A DNA stretch of 64,000 nucleotides from Bradyrhizobium sp. 186 (GTDB lineage Bacteria > Pseudomonadota > Alphaproteobacteria > Rhizobiales > Xanthobacteraceae), in contig NZ_CP082164.1 in NCBI RefSeq assembly GCF_023101685.1, positions 9,388,501 through 9,452,500 of the forward strand, given 5' to 3'. The notes under the pieces were generated by a model, which worked only from the letters and a program-made list of their open reading frames with translations, was not told where the DNA came from and did no database searches. The translations under genes and the position numbers were made by a program. This document shows positions 17,106 to 25,089 of the stretch, piece by piece. The first letter of the stretch is position 1. Every line of letters starts with the position of its first letter.

Positions 17106-17969
17106 CTAATGGTCAAGCGCGCTGGTCAGCGCCTTTATATTGTGCCTGACCATGTCAATGTAAGTGGGGGCAGGTCCCTTTTCGCCGGTCAAACCGTCCG
17201 AAATCAGGATCCCGCCGACTTTCGAGCCGGTCTCGGCCGCGATCCGCCGGATCAGCCGGTCATCGCTGATATTCTCTAGGAACACGGCCGGGATTTTTTG
17301 GGCCTTGACCTGGCCGATGATGCCGGCAATGTCCCGCGCGCTGGGCTCGGTTTCGGTGGAGACCCCCAAGGGCGCGATGAACTGGACGCCATATTCGGCG
17401 GCGAAATAGCCGAAGGCGTCATGGGTCGAGATCACCTTGCGCCGGTCCGGGGGGATTTTGGCGACGGCCTCACGCACCTCGCGGTCGAGCGTTTCGAGCT
17501 TTTCCAGATAGGCTTTGGCCTGGGCGCGGAAGAAGTCCGCGCCATCCGGGTCAGCGGCGGCCAGCGCATTGGCGATGTCGGTCACGTAGATCTTGGCGTT
17601 GGGGACGGATTGCCAGGCATGCGGATCGGCGGCCGCGCCGAGCTTCAGGGGCGTGATGCCGGCGCTTGCGGTCACGACCGTCGCCTTGCTGCCCGAGGAC
17701 TGCACCAGCCGCGGCAGCCAGCCTTCGAGGCCGAGCCCGTTGACGATGACGAGCTTCGCGTCCGCGACCCGCTTCGCATCACCGGGCGCTGGCGTATAAA
17801 CATGGACGTCGCTGTCGGCCCCGACCAGCGTCGTCAGGCTGACGCGGTCACCGCCGACATTGCGGACGAAATCGGCGAGGATCGAGAAGCTCGCGACGAC
17901 GTTGAGCCGCTCGGCGGCATGCAGCGGCGAGGCGATCAGCAAGAGCACACAAAGAAGGATACGCCGCAT
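17106..17969 (-). CDS. znuA: Zinc/manganese ABC transporter periplasmic binding protein
   Basis: A 287-residue protein with a signal peptide (MRRILLCVLLLIASPLHAA). It is a cluster A-I solute-binding protein, with NVVASFSILADFVRNVGGD, the His ligand in ADSDVHVYTPAPGD, DPHAW, STHDAFGYFAAEYG and SDGLTGEKGPAPTYIDM. The usual ZnuA His-rich loop is missing, so loading may differ from E. coli ZnuA. Zn is preferred over Mn because of the Zur-like box and CobW partner. It is the fourth gene of the operon. Confidence 0.9.
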   Translation of the reverse strand: MRRILLCVLLLIASPLHAAERLNVVASFSILADFVRNVGGDRVSLTTLVGADSDVHVYTPAPGDAKRVADAKLVIVNGLGLEGWLPRLVQSSGSKATVVTASAGITPLKLGAAADPHAWQSVPNAKIYVTDIANALAAADPDGADFFRAQAKAYLEKLETLDREVREAVAKIPPDRRKVISTHDAFGYFAAEYGVQFIAPLGVSTETEPSARDIAGIIGQVKAQKIPAVFLENISDDRLIRRIAAETGSKVGGILISDGLTGEKGPAPTYIDMVRHNIKALTSALDH

Positions 17970-17975
17970 CGGTCG

Positions 17976-18845
17976 TCACGCTTCCAGATGCCGGCCGGGA
18001 AATATCTGCCTGACGACACCGCCGACGCGGCCAAACAGGACCGAGACGATGTAGAGCGCGCTCGCCACGAGAATGATCGCAGGTCCCGACGGCACGCGGG
18101 TCTGGAACGACAGCACGAGGCCGGCATAGCCCGAGACCGCCGCGGCGATCACGGCGATGCAGATCATCACTGTGAGATCGCGCGACCAGAACCGCGCGAT
18201 GCCGGCGGGCAGGATCATCAGGCCGACCGCCAGAAGCGTGCCGAGCGCCTGAAAGCCGTTGACGAGATTGATGACGACCAGCGCAAGGAAGGCGAGGTGC
18301 GCAGGGCCGCCGGCGCGGCTCACGGTACGCAGAAATAATGGATCGACGCTCTCGATCACCAGCGGGCGATAGATCACGGCCAGCACGAGCAGCGTAACCG
18401 TGGCGTTAAACGCGACCACCAGCAGCGTCTGGTCGTCCATCGCGAGGACGTTGCCGAACAGCACGTGCAGCAGGTCGATATTGGTGCCCTTGATCGAAAC
18501 GATGGTGACGCCCAGCGCCAGTGAGGCCAGGTAGAAGGTCGCCAGCGAGGCGTCCTCCTTCAGCCCGGTCGAGCGCGAGACGAGGCCTGCGAGGATCGCC
18601 ACGGCAAAGCCCGCGATCAGGCCGCCGGCCGTCATCGCGAACAGATTGAGGCCGGAGAGCAGGAAACCGACGGCCGCGCCCGGCAGGATCGCGTGCGCCA
18701 TGGCGTCACCGACGAGGCTCATCCGCCGCAGCATCAGGAACATGCCGATCGGCGCCCCCGCGAGCGACAGCGCGATGACGGCCGCGAGCGCACGCCGCAT
18801 GAACTCGAATTCGGTGAACGGGCCGATCAGCGCGTCGTAGAGCAT
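17976..18845 (-). CDS. znuB: Zinc/manganese ABC transporter permease
   Basis: A 289-residue inner-membrane protein of the ABC-3 permease family with about eight helices. It includes FMLRRMSLVGDAMAHAILPGAAVGFLLSG, the family signature, and DIDLLHVLFGNVLA-like loop (IDLLHVLFGNVLAMDD). It starts 6 bp after the znuC stop and ends 6 bp before znuA, so the genes form one tight operon. Confidence 0.93.
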   Translation of the reverse strand: MLYDALIGPFTEFEFMRRALAAVIALSLAGAPIGMFLMLRRMSLVGDAMAHAILPGAAVGFLLSGLNLFAMTAGGLIAGFAVAILAGLVSRSTGLKEDASLATFYLASLALGVTIVSIKGTNIDLLHVLFGNVLAMDDQTLLVVAFNATVTLLVLAVIYRPLVIESVDPLFLRTVSRAGGPAHLAFLALVVINLVNGFQALGTLLAVGLMILPAGIARFWSRDLTVMICIAVIAAAVSGYAGLVLSFQTRVPSGPAIILVASALYIVSVLFGRVGGVVRQIFPGRHLEA

Positions 18846-18851
18846 CAGTTA

Positions 18852-19607
18852 TCACGCCGCCCGCGAGCGGGCATCATCGGCCGCGCAGGCCGCGGCACTG
18901 TCGTCGAAGGCCTCGCACATCCGCATCGCAACCATCAGGTTTTCCGGCGTCAGCACCTCCGCCGTCGGCCCCCACGCCACGGGCCCGCGCGCCAGCACCA
19001 GCGTCTCGCTGAAGTGCGTTCGCACCATCTCCAGGTCGTGCAGCGCGGCCAGCACGGTGCGGCCCTCGCCGTGCCAGTGTCTTACCAGCGCAAGCAGGTC
19101 AGCCGTGGTCTTGCTGTCGATGGCGTTGAAGGGTTCGTCGAGCACGATCAGGCTCGCGTCCTGGAGCAACACGCGCGCGAACAATACCCGCTGCATCTGC
19201 CCGCCGGAGAGCGTGCCGATCGGGCGGTTCTCAAAACCGTTGAGGCCAACGGCCGCAATTGCATGCAGGATCTTTTCGCGCGCGGCCTTGCCGATGCCGC
19301 CGAACAGGCCGGTCGCGCGCCACAGTCCGGTGGCGACGAAATCGAACACGGAGATCGGGAAGCTGCGGTCGATCTCCGCGCTCTGCGGCAGATAGGCGAT
19401 ATCGCGGGAGTCGAGGCCGCCGAGATGGATGCTGCCGTCGAGCGGCCCGAGGATGCCGACGATGCCGCGCAGCAGCGTCGACTTGCCGGCGCCGTTCGGT
19501 CCGATCACGGCAACCAGCGCGCCCGGTGCGACCTCGCCATTAAGGTGGTGCACGGCCGGATGCCGGTCGTAGCCGAGCGTGACATTGTGGAAATGCAGCC
19601 CCGCCAT
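18852..19607 (-). CDS. znuC: Zinc/manganese ABC transporter ATP-binding protein
   Basis: A 251-residue ATPase. Walker A is GPNGAGKSTLL, the signature is LSGGQMQRVLFARVL and Walker B is LIVLDEPFNAID, with a Q-loop at YLPQSAEID. The start at 19607 follows an AGGTGACC ribosome site and lies two bases after the stop of the small His-rich gene, so translation of the two is likely coupled. An upstream in-frame GTG/ATG reading that adds 11 residues overlaps that gene and is not preferred. Confidence 0.92.
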   Translation of the reverse strand: MAGLHFHNVTLGYDRHPAVHHLNGEVAPGALVAVIGPNGAGKSTLLRGIVGILGPLDGSIHLGGLDSRDIAYLPQSAEIDRSFPISVFDFVATGLWRATGLFGGIGKAAREKILHAIAAVGLNGFENRPIGTLSGGQMQRVLFARVLLQDASLIVLDEPFNAIDSKTTADLLALVRHWHGEGRTVLAALHDLEMVRTHFSETLVLARGPVAWGPTAEVLTPENLMVAMRMCEAFDDSAAACAADDARSRAA

Positions 19608-19609
19608 GG

Positions 19610-19828
19610 TCACCTCATCGCCAGCCACACGGTGCCCCACAGCACTGCGCAGACGGCAAGTGCGGCCGAGAGGCGTGCCATCACGGTCATGCGCAGGATC
19701 GACCAGGGCGCCGCCTGAGCCGGATGCGGCACTGCTGCGTCATGGACGTGGGCGTGCGAGTGGTCATGCCCATGGGCATGGTCATGGGAGTGGTCGTGAT
19801 GGTGGGCGTGGGACGCGGCGGGAACCAT
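19610..19828 (-). CDS. His-rich single-pass small membrane protein at head of zinc operon
   Basis: A 72-residue protein. Residues 6-29 alternate His and Asp (HAHHHDHSHDHAHGHDHSHA). A hydrophobic helix follows (about 50-70). It could bind Zn at the membrane face and pass it to ZnuB or CobW, but no family is recognised. The ATG at 19828 is only 8 bp from the Zur-like palindrome, whose overlap with a TATAAT box leaves little room for a 5' leader and no visible ribosome-binding site. This suggests a leaderless message, or a start further downstream. Confidence 0.65.
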   Translation of the reverse strand: MVPAASHAHHHDHSHDHAHGHDHSHAHVHDAAVPHPAQAAPWSILRMTVMARLSAALAVCAVLWGTVWLAMR

Positions 19829-19836
19829 TTGAGGAC

Positions 19837-19849
19837 GTTATATTATAAC
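19837..19849. promoter_or_regulatory. Zur-like operator over the zinc operon promoter
   Basis: GTTATATTATAAC is a perfect 13-bp palindrome around one central base. It matches the known alphaproteobacterial Zur box core (GTTAT-N3-ATAAC) and on the minus strand overlaps a TATAAT -10 element. It lies just upstream of the His-rich, znuC, znuB, znuA, CobW and WD40 genes. Zinc-bound Zur would block transcription; the Zur gene itself is not in this window. Confidence 0.75.
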
Positions 19850-19870
19850 ATTACGCCTGTCCACGCCCGC

Positions 19871-20371
19871 TCAGGGCTTGCCGATCACCATTGCGATGGC
19901 GGCGGCCACGAACGGGAACGGCACTGAAACCGCGCAGCGGAACCAGACGAAACGGGCCGGCATGAACGGGATTTCCCACAAGATCACCCGCTGGAAGGCG
20001 AACAGCGCCCAGGCCACGACATAGGCGACCACCTGCGGCACGCCGCCGCCCGACTTCAGCGCCACCGTCCCAATCGAGAAACCGATCACCGGCCCGCCCG
20101 GCGTGGCGGCTCCGGCGACCACGGCGGTCGCAACCCCAAGCCAGCCGCTGTCCGGCCCGAGCCAGCCGGTGATCACCTCCTGCGGGATGATGGCGGCGAT
20201 ATAGCCGGAGCCGATCACCCCTAGCGCAATCCGCGGCACGATGTTGATGAAGTCCATGGAACCTTCGCGCAGCGAGGCCTTGAACACCGGAGGGCCGCGG
20301 CGGAAGGCGATCAGGCCAACGCCGAGCACCGAGCCCCACAGCAGGATGTCGATGAGAAGCGCGGCGCTCAA
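19871..20371 (-). CDS. Half-size permease of the ArsP/UPF0718 type, second of a pair
   Basis: A 166-residue protein with four hydrophobic segments and a central VVAGAATPGGPVIGFSIGT motif like the GGP loop in ArsP/DUF318 permeases. Its start is likely TTG at 20371, overlapping the TGA of the upstream gene (ATTGA) with GGAG 7 nt before it. The longer upstream reading is Arg/Ala-rich and out of family. Each of the two genes encodes about half a usual permease, so they probably form a heterodimer. The substrate is unknown. Confidence 0.75.
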   Translation of the reverse strand: MSAALLIDILLWGSVLGVGLIAFRRGPPVFKASLREGSMDFINIVPRIALGVIGSGYIAAIIPQEVITGWLGPDSGWLGVATAVVAGAATPGGPVIGFSIGTVALKSGGGVPQVVAYVVAWALFAFQRVILWEIPFMPARFVWFRCAVSVPFPFVAAAIAMVIGKP

Positions 20372-20979
20372 TTCGTCTCCTCGTCGCTCGCACGCCTCGG
20401 ATAGAGCCGGACATAGACGAAGCGGCCGAGCGCGCCGGCGAGCACCGGCAGCGGCAGCGAGATGACGATGCGCCACAGCGTGAAGTCGGTGCCCATGATC
20501 GGGATTTCCCAGGCGACCGCGCGGCCATAGCCGATCAGGGTCCAGCTCACGACCATGGCGATGGTGGCGCCGAAATCGGCCCCGACCGCGAGCAGCGCGC
20601 TCGCCACCGGATAGGCGGTGAACGGTCCGCCCGGCAGGATCGCGCCGAAGGCGGTGCCGATCAAAAGCCCCTTCAGCCCGGACTTCGGTCCGAGCGAGCG
20701 CGACACCCTTTCGTGCGGCAGGATTTCCGAGATGAATGCGCCGAGCAGGCAGCCCGCGAGCACGCGGGGCAGGATGCCGCCGAACAGCGAGAGGTCGTGG
20801 GTCAGGATGTCCAGAACGCCGCTGGTGCCGTCACGCCGCCAGACCAGCGCCGCGCTCACCGCCACCAGCACCGCGATCATGATCGTCGACCAGCCGATCG
20901 GCTTGCGCACACGCCCCGGCCGCGGCTCGGACTCGGCGTCCGCGGCAGGCGCCGGGTCTTTTGCGGAAGGTTCTGACAA
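20368..20979 (-). CDS. Half-size permease of the ArsP/UPF0718 type, first of a pair
   Basis: A 203-residue protein. An acidic Pro/Ala-rich N-terminus of about 28 residues is followed by four or five membrane segments. The core FGAILPGGPFTAYPVASALLAVGAD matches the GGP motif in the partner gene, and AVAWEIPIMGTDFTLWRIVISLPLPVLAG is mirrored in the partner as VILWEIPFMPARFVWFRCAVSVPFPFVAA. The two genes look like a split, duplicated permease. Overlapping stop and start codons imply coupled translation. Confidence 0.77.
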   Translation of the reverse strand: MSEPSAKDPAPAADAESEPRPGRVRKPIGWSTIMIAVLVAVSAALVWRRDGTSGVLDILTHDLSLFGGILPRVLAGCLLGAFISEILPHERVSRSLGPKSGLKGLLIGTAFGAILPGGPFTAYPVASALLAVGADFGATIAMVVSWTLIGYGRAVAWEIPIMGTDFTLWRIVISLPLPVLAGALGRFVYVRLYPRRASDEETN

Positions 20980-21105
20980 CGGGTTGGAATCGGCTCGGTG
21001 GGAGGCCTGTCCTGATTAAGGGCGACGCCGACGCGATGCAAACAGTACGATGACAGACCGATGCGCGCACTGCGCAGGGCTGGTTCGCTGCATTCCGCAC
21101 GGCAA

Positions 21106-21133
21106 AAAGGCGGCCGCGTTGGCGACCGCCTTT
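21106..21133 (-). terminator. Hairpin between sodB and the permease pair
   Basis: AAAGGCGG and CCGCCTTT arms flank a short loop and form a stem with A- and T-rich flanks on both sides, as in a bidirectional terminator. It lies downstream of sodB on the minus strand and upstream of the permease genes. Confidence 0.6.
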
Positions 21134-21140
21134 CATTTTC

Positions 21141-21230
21141 GCCATTCCGGGGCGCGCACGGCGCGAACCCGGAATCTCGCACCACAATTCTGGATTCCGG
21201 GTTCGCCCTGCGGGCGCCCCGGAATGACCG
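21141..21230. repeat. Palindromic repeat (CGTCATTCCGGGG family), copy b
   Basis: GCCATTCCGGGG at the left and CCCCGGAATGACCG at the right, with inner CCCGGAATC and GATTCCGGG arms. It ends 10 bp before the sodB stop codon. Confidence 0.85.
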
Positions 21231-21240
21231 AATGGCTAAC

Positions 21241-21837
21241 TCACGCCTTGTCGAACAGGGACTCGACGTATTCCCAGTTCACGAGGTTCTCGACGAACGC
21301 CTTCAGATAGTCCGGACGGCGGTTGCGATAGTCGATGTAGTAGGAGTGCTCCCAGACGTCGCAGCCGAGGATCGGGGTGGCGCCGTGCACCAGCGGATTC
21401 TCGCCGTTCGGGGTCTTGGAGATCTCGAGCTTGCCGTTCTTGACCTGGAGCCAGCACCAGCCGGAGCCGAACTGGCCGACGCCGGCCGCCTGGAAGTCCG
21501 TCTTGAACTTCTCGAAACCGCCGAGGTCCTCGTTGATCTTCTTCTCGAGCTTGCCCGGCAGCTTGGTGCCGCCGCCATTGGGCTTCATCCAGCTCCAGAA
21601 GTGGATGTGGTTGTAGTGCTGGCCGGCATTGTTGAACACGGCGGGGTTCTTGCCGAACGAGCCCTTGACGATCTCCTCAAGGGACTTGCCTTCCCATTCG
21701 GTCCCCTTGAGCGCGTTGTTGCCGTTGGTGACGTAGGCCTGATGATGCTTGTCGTGGTGGAATTCCAGCGTCTCCTTCGACATGAATTGCCCGAGGGCGT
21801 CATAGGCGTAAGGAAGTGGGGGCAGCGTGAATGTCAT
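21241..21837 (-). CDS. sodB: Superoxide dismutase, Fe/Mn family
   Basis: A 198-residue enzyme that dismutates superoxide to peroxide and oxygen. All metal-ligand regions are visible: His in LEFHHDKHHQAYV, His in NHIHFWSWM, and Asp and His in CDVWEHSYYIDYRN. FGSGWCWL is the conserved Gly/Trp segment. The Fe or Mn choice cannot be decided from this; the compact length and no signal peptide fit the cytosolic SodB type. Confidence 0.96.
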   Translation of the reverse strand: MTFTLPPLPYAYDALGQFMSKETLEFHHDKHHQAYVTNGNNALKGTEWEGKSLEEIVKGSFGKNPAVFNNAGQHYNHIHFWSWMKPNGGGTKLPGKLEKKINEDLGGFEKFKTDFQAAGVGQFGSGWCWLQVKNGKLEISKTPNGENPLVHGATPILGCDVWEHSYYIDYRNRRPDYLKAFVENLVNWEYVESLFDKA

Positions 21838-22066
21838 GGGTTCTTGTCCGCAACTGATGGGAACGAGGCTTAACGGTCATCCCTTATAGAAGGTTCCGCG
21901 GCCGTTAAATACCGCTATTTGCAATGCGGGCGCGACCTGGTTGCACAACTTCGCCGCAGGAATCGGGCGTCAACGGGCATGGTCGTTCGCCGTAAAATAT
22001 CATTGCCTTTGAAGCGGTTATGACAGAACGAACGCATCACGGAGCGGAGAGGCGAAAGGTAAAGCG

Positions 22067-22594
22067 ATGAGCATCGAGATCGATATTTTGAACGGCGACG
22101 CCTCGTGGTCGATCGCGGAGCCGCTGCATAGCGCAGTCTGGCCGCGCCACAGGGTCGAGAAGCAGCCCTGGGGTCACATCCTATGGGCCGATGCCGACCT
22201 TCGCGTGCTGATCGAGACACCCGAGGACGGCCTTGTCTGCCATGTCGGCATCTATTTCCGCACCATCAGCTGGAACGGACGCAAGGTGCATGTCGGCGGC
22301 ATCGGCGGCGTCTGCACGCGCGAGGATCGCCGCGGGCGCGGCTACGCGACGATGGCGATCGACGCGGCGGTGCACACCATGCGGGCCAACGAGGCGGTCC
22401 GCTTCGCGCTCCTGTTCTGCGAGCCGCACAATGTCGAATTCTACGAGGCCCGCAACTGGCACGCCTTTACCGGCGACGTCTATTGCGAGCAGCCGGAGGG
22501 GCGTATCCGGTTCGACCACATGGCGCCTTTCGTGTTCGACATCGCCCGCGCACCACGCCTGGGCACCATCGACCTATGCGGTCTGCCGTGGTGA
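22067..22594 (+). CDS. GNAT-family N-acetyltransferase
   Basis: A 175-residue protein. The acetyl-CoA site is in VGGIGGVCTREDRRGRGYATMAIDAAVHTM, with the RRGRGYA pyrophosphate loop. The C-terminal FCEPHNVEFYEARNWHAF fits motif B. The substrate is unknown. An AAAGGT ribosome-binding site lies 7 nt before ATG. Confidence 0.85.
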   Translation: MSIEIDILNGDASWSIAEPLHSAVWPRHRVEKQPWGHILWADADLRVLIETPEDGLVCHVGIYFRTISWNGRKVHVGGIGGVCTREDRRGRGYATMAIDAAVHTMRANEAVRFALLFCEPHNVEFYEARNWHAFTGDVYCEQPEGRIRFDHMAPFVFDIARAPRLGTIDLCGLPW

Positions 22595-22743
22595 GGTTCT
22601 CGGGCTCTCGACCGCGGCCTCGGTCGCCTTCGTGCGCTGGGGCAAATGAGCGCAGGCAGATAAGCGCAGGAATGTGATTCCATCGGGCGTTGCACTATCC
22701 TGATGGGCTGCTATGGAGGCGCCTCCATTCCGGGGCTCTCTCC

Positions 22744-23181
22744 ATGACTTTCAGATTCGCCGTTCTGGCCGTTTTCCTGGCTGCGCTGTCCGGCGCACCC
22801 GCCCATGCGCAGAGCGCTGACGCGAGCGGCACCTGGCTGACCCAGGCGGGCGATGCGCGCGTGAAGATCAGCAAGTGCGGCAGCGGCGTCTGCGGCGTCA
22901 TCATCTGGCTGAGGGAGCCCTACGACACCGCGACCGGCCAGCCCGCGACCGACAGCAAGAATCCCAATCCCGCGCTCGCCAGGCGGGCGATGATCGGATT
23001 GCCGCTGTTCAGCGGCATGCAGCCCGCAGGCCCGAACAAATGGTCGGGCCAGATCTACAATGCCGATGACGGCAGCACCTATGCGAGCAGCGTCACCGTC
23101 ACGGGCGCGGACGCGCTGCGGGTCGAAGGCTGCGTCGGCGCGCTCTGCGGCGGCGAGACCTGGACGCGGGCGGGACGCTAA
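22744..23181 (+). CDS. DUF2147 periplasmic protein
   Basis: A 145-residue protein with a signal peptide (MTFRFAVLAVFLAALSGAPAHAQ). The DUF2147 core reads SGTWLTQAGDARVKISKC, then CGVIIWLREPYD, GLPLFSGMQP and a final GGETWTRA. The lipocalin-like fold is usual for this family and its role is unknown. Its stop codon overlaps the stop codon of the convergent DUF3095 gene by four bases. Confidence 0.85.
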   Translation: MTFRFAVLAVFLAALSGAPAHAQSADASGTWLTQAGDARVKISKCGSGVCGVIIWLREPYDTATGQPATDSKNPNPALARRAMIGLPLFSGMQPAGPNKWSGQIYNADDGSTYASSVTVTGADALRVEGCVGALCGGETWTRAGR

Positions 23182-24332
23182 CTCGCTCCCACCATCATCG
23201 CCTTCAGCGCCGTCGCCGCCGACGCATAACCGCCCCGCGCGCCGTCGATGAAGTGCACGTGATCGCTGCGCAGCGCCGACGGCGTGAAGCAGGTCATCAT
23301 CGCCGCGTCCTGCTGGTAGAGGCCGTAGCGCACGATGCCATCGCGCGCGGCAGCCGCGAGGCGATCGCTCAACGCGCGTTCGAGCTCCGGCGTGCAGTCG
23401 AGGATCATGCGCAGGCCGTCGTCATATTTGCGGAAGTCGGAGTTCTCGACCACCTGCCGCGTATAGAGCTTCGGCACGAAGCCGCCGACCTTGATGTCGA
23501 AGCGCATGATGAGATAGGCAAACAACGTGTAAGCGAGCACGCCGACGCGCCGCTGGAACAGCGAGCCGCCTCGCTTCGCGCGCGCCTCATACTCCAGCCC
23601 CTGCGGCGGCCATGTCAGCGGCGGCCCTTGCGACGGCACGGGCCGGCCGGCATCCGGACTGCGCTCGACCAGATGAATCACATCCTCGATCACCTTCCGG
23701 AACGCTTGCGCCTCGGTGCCGCGCGCCGGCACCACCAGCACCGACAAGATCAATCCGCGCGAGGCCGGAATCTCTTCGAATCGGCAGGAGAGCCCGGAGA
23801 GATCGGGCTGCGTCCCGGCGGGCGCTTCAGCGACGGCGAACTCGCCGCGCTTCATCGCGGCATCGGCCCAGCCCAACCCCCCGCCGGAGAACATCGCATA
23901 GGACAGGTTGGCCGACGGACCGAAGCGCGCGACACGCACGTCGAGGCCCTGCGCGCGAATGGCGCTCACCGGCACCAGCGCGACACGCATCTTCAGATCG
24001 AGATCCTCCCGCACCCAGGTCGCGGTCGCGGCCAGCGCTTCGCCGGCGCGATCGAGATCGCCGGGCGCGACCGCAAAGCTGGCACCGTCGCCGCCGAACA
24101 CGAAGGGGAATTCCCGCCCCTCCAGTGCATTCGTCACCGCCGCTATCACCGCGGCACCCGCCATGTTGACCGCCTTGTAGCGCTGCGCCGCGATCGCCTT
24201 GGTGGACTCGACTATGTCGGCGACGCCGATGGTCCAGTCGTCCGGCAGTGGCGAATAGAGCGCGGGATCCATCAGGCTGGTGAAGCCGCGGAAGACTGAA
24301 ATGCCGCCGTAGAAGGATTCGCCTGATGTCAT
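23178..24332 (-). CDS. DUF3095 family protein (adenylyl-cyclase-like fold)
   Basis: A 384-residue soluble protein. The N-terminal half has DDWTIGVADIVESTKAI and FVFGGDGASFAVAP, which resemble a degenerate nucleotide-cyclase domain with the metal Asp residues. The DUF3095 C-terminal half ends in YDDGLRMILDCTPELERAL and FIDGARGGYASAATALK. Function is unknown. ATG at 24332 gives the usual start; 33 upstream in-frame residues are not family-like. Confidence 0.8.
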   Translation of the reverse strand: MTSGESFYGGISVFRGFTSLMDPALYSPLPDDWTIGVADIVESTKAIAAQRYKAVNMAGAAVIAAVTNALEGREFPFVFGGDGASFAVAPGDLDRAGEALAATATWVREDLDLKMRVALVPVSAIRAQGLDVRVARFGPSANLSYAMFSGGGLGWADAAMKRGEFAVAEAPAGTQPDLSGLSCRFEEIPASRGLILSVLVVPARGTEAQAFRKVIEDVIHLVERSPDAGRPVPSQGPPLTWPPQGLEYEARAKRGGSLFQRRVGVLAYTLFAYLIMRFDIKVGGFVPKLYTRQVVENSDFRKYDDGLRMILDCTPELERALSDRLAAAARDGIVRYGLYQQDAAMMTCFTPSALRSDHVHFIDGARGGYASAATALKAMMVGAS

Positions 24333-24582
24333 CGGGTGATGCCGGATGGTTGGGAAGCGCGTCCGAGAGAGATACGTGGCAGGGTCGATCCGGGTTCGCC
24401 AGCCAGCGCGCCCCCTCGAATTACCGATCATTGGCTGAAATGGACCCGGACAACAAGGTCACGCCGCGCCGCATTGCCGCAGTTCGTCATTGATCGGCAT
24501 CAAACAGTTGCCCGGCGATCGCTACTACGATTGGATCACTCATACCTTTAGCGGGATGATCGAGGTGTCTGACTTCGGCAAC

Positions 24583-24945
24583 ATGGATTCCACCTCTCCG
24601 ATGCGCCGGCGCACCGGGCTCGATGCGGTCAGCGCGGTGAAGATGCCGGAAGGACTGACCTCGGCCGTCGACGCCTGGGCCGAAGCTCATCATCTGACCC
24701 GTTCGGATGCGATCTGCAAGCTGGTCGAACTGGGCTTGAGGGCTGCACCCGCGGCACCGGCACCACCGCACTTGACGACCGGATCGGACGCCACCCGAAT
24801 CGAAGAGATCGCGGTGCACGAGATCGACCGGCTGCTCGATCCCGCGTTGCCGCAGGACGAACGCGAGCGCCGCATTCGCCGCCTCACCGAAGGACCGCCG
24901 GAGTTTTCACACGAACGGATCGATCTGCCGAAGCACGAACCGTGA
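24583..24945 (+). CDS. Ribbon-helix-helix-like small protein
   Basis: A 120-residue protein. Residues about 18-50 (VKMPEGLTSAVDAWAEAHH and LTRSDAICKLVELGL) have the beta-strand plus two-helix pattern of CopG/RHH DNA-binding proteins. A Pro/Ala linker and a charged C-terminus follow. The start is uncertain: ATG at 24556 or 24583. No toxin or other partner gene is next to it, so it does not form a visible antitoxin pair. Confidence 0.55.
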   Translation: MDSTSPMRRRTGLDAVSAVKMPEGLTSAVDAWAEAHHLTRSDAICKLVELGLRAAPAAPAPPHLTTGSDATRIEEIAVHEIDRLLDPALPQDERERRIRRLTEGPPEFSHERIDLPKHEP

Positions 24946-25010
24946 GCGCCGATACACGCTAAATCGCGATGAGATGAGGATGAATCATCATCGCGCTTTA
25001 GGTGTTGTTT

Positions 25011-25087
25011 GAGCATGATCTCCGCGCAAGCGCGTCCCGCGTTTGTCGCGAGGGAAAACCGCTTCGCACTTTTCCGGATCATGCTTT
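25011..25087. repeat. GCATGATC...GATCATGC repeat, interrupted at its right edge by IS
   Basis: GAGCATGATC at the left and GGATCATGC at the right flank inner hairpins and the phrase GGGAAAACCGCTTCGCACTTTTCC. A shorter relative is at 1044-1092. The IS701-family element begins three bases after the right arm, at 25090. Confidence 0.75.
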
Positions 25088-25089
25088 AG

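Noticed and set aside
24583..24945. Toxin-antitoxin pair involving the ribbon-helix-helix-like protein
   Set aside because: No small toxin-like gene lies on either side; the downstream neighbour is the repeat and the IS701-family element.
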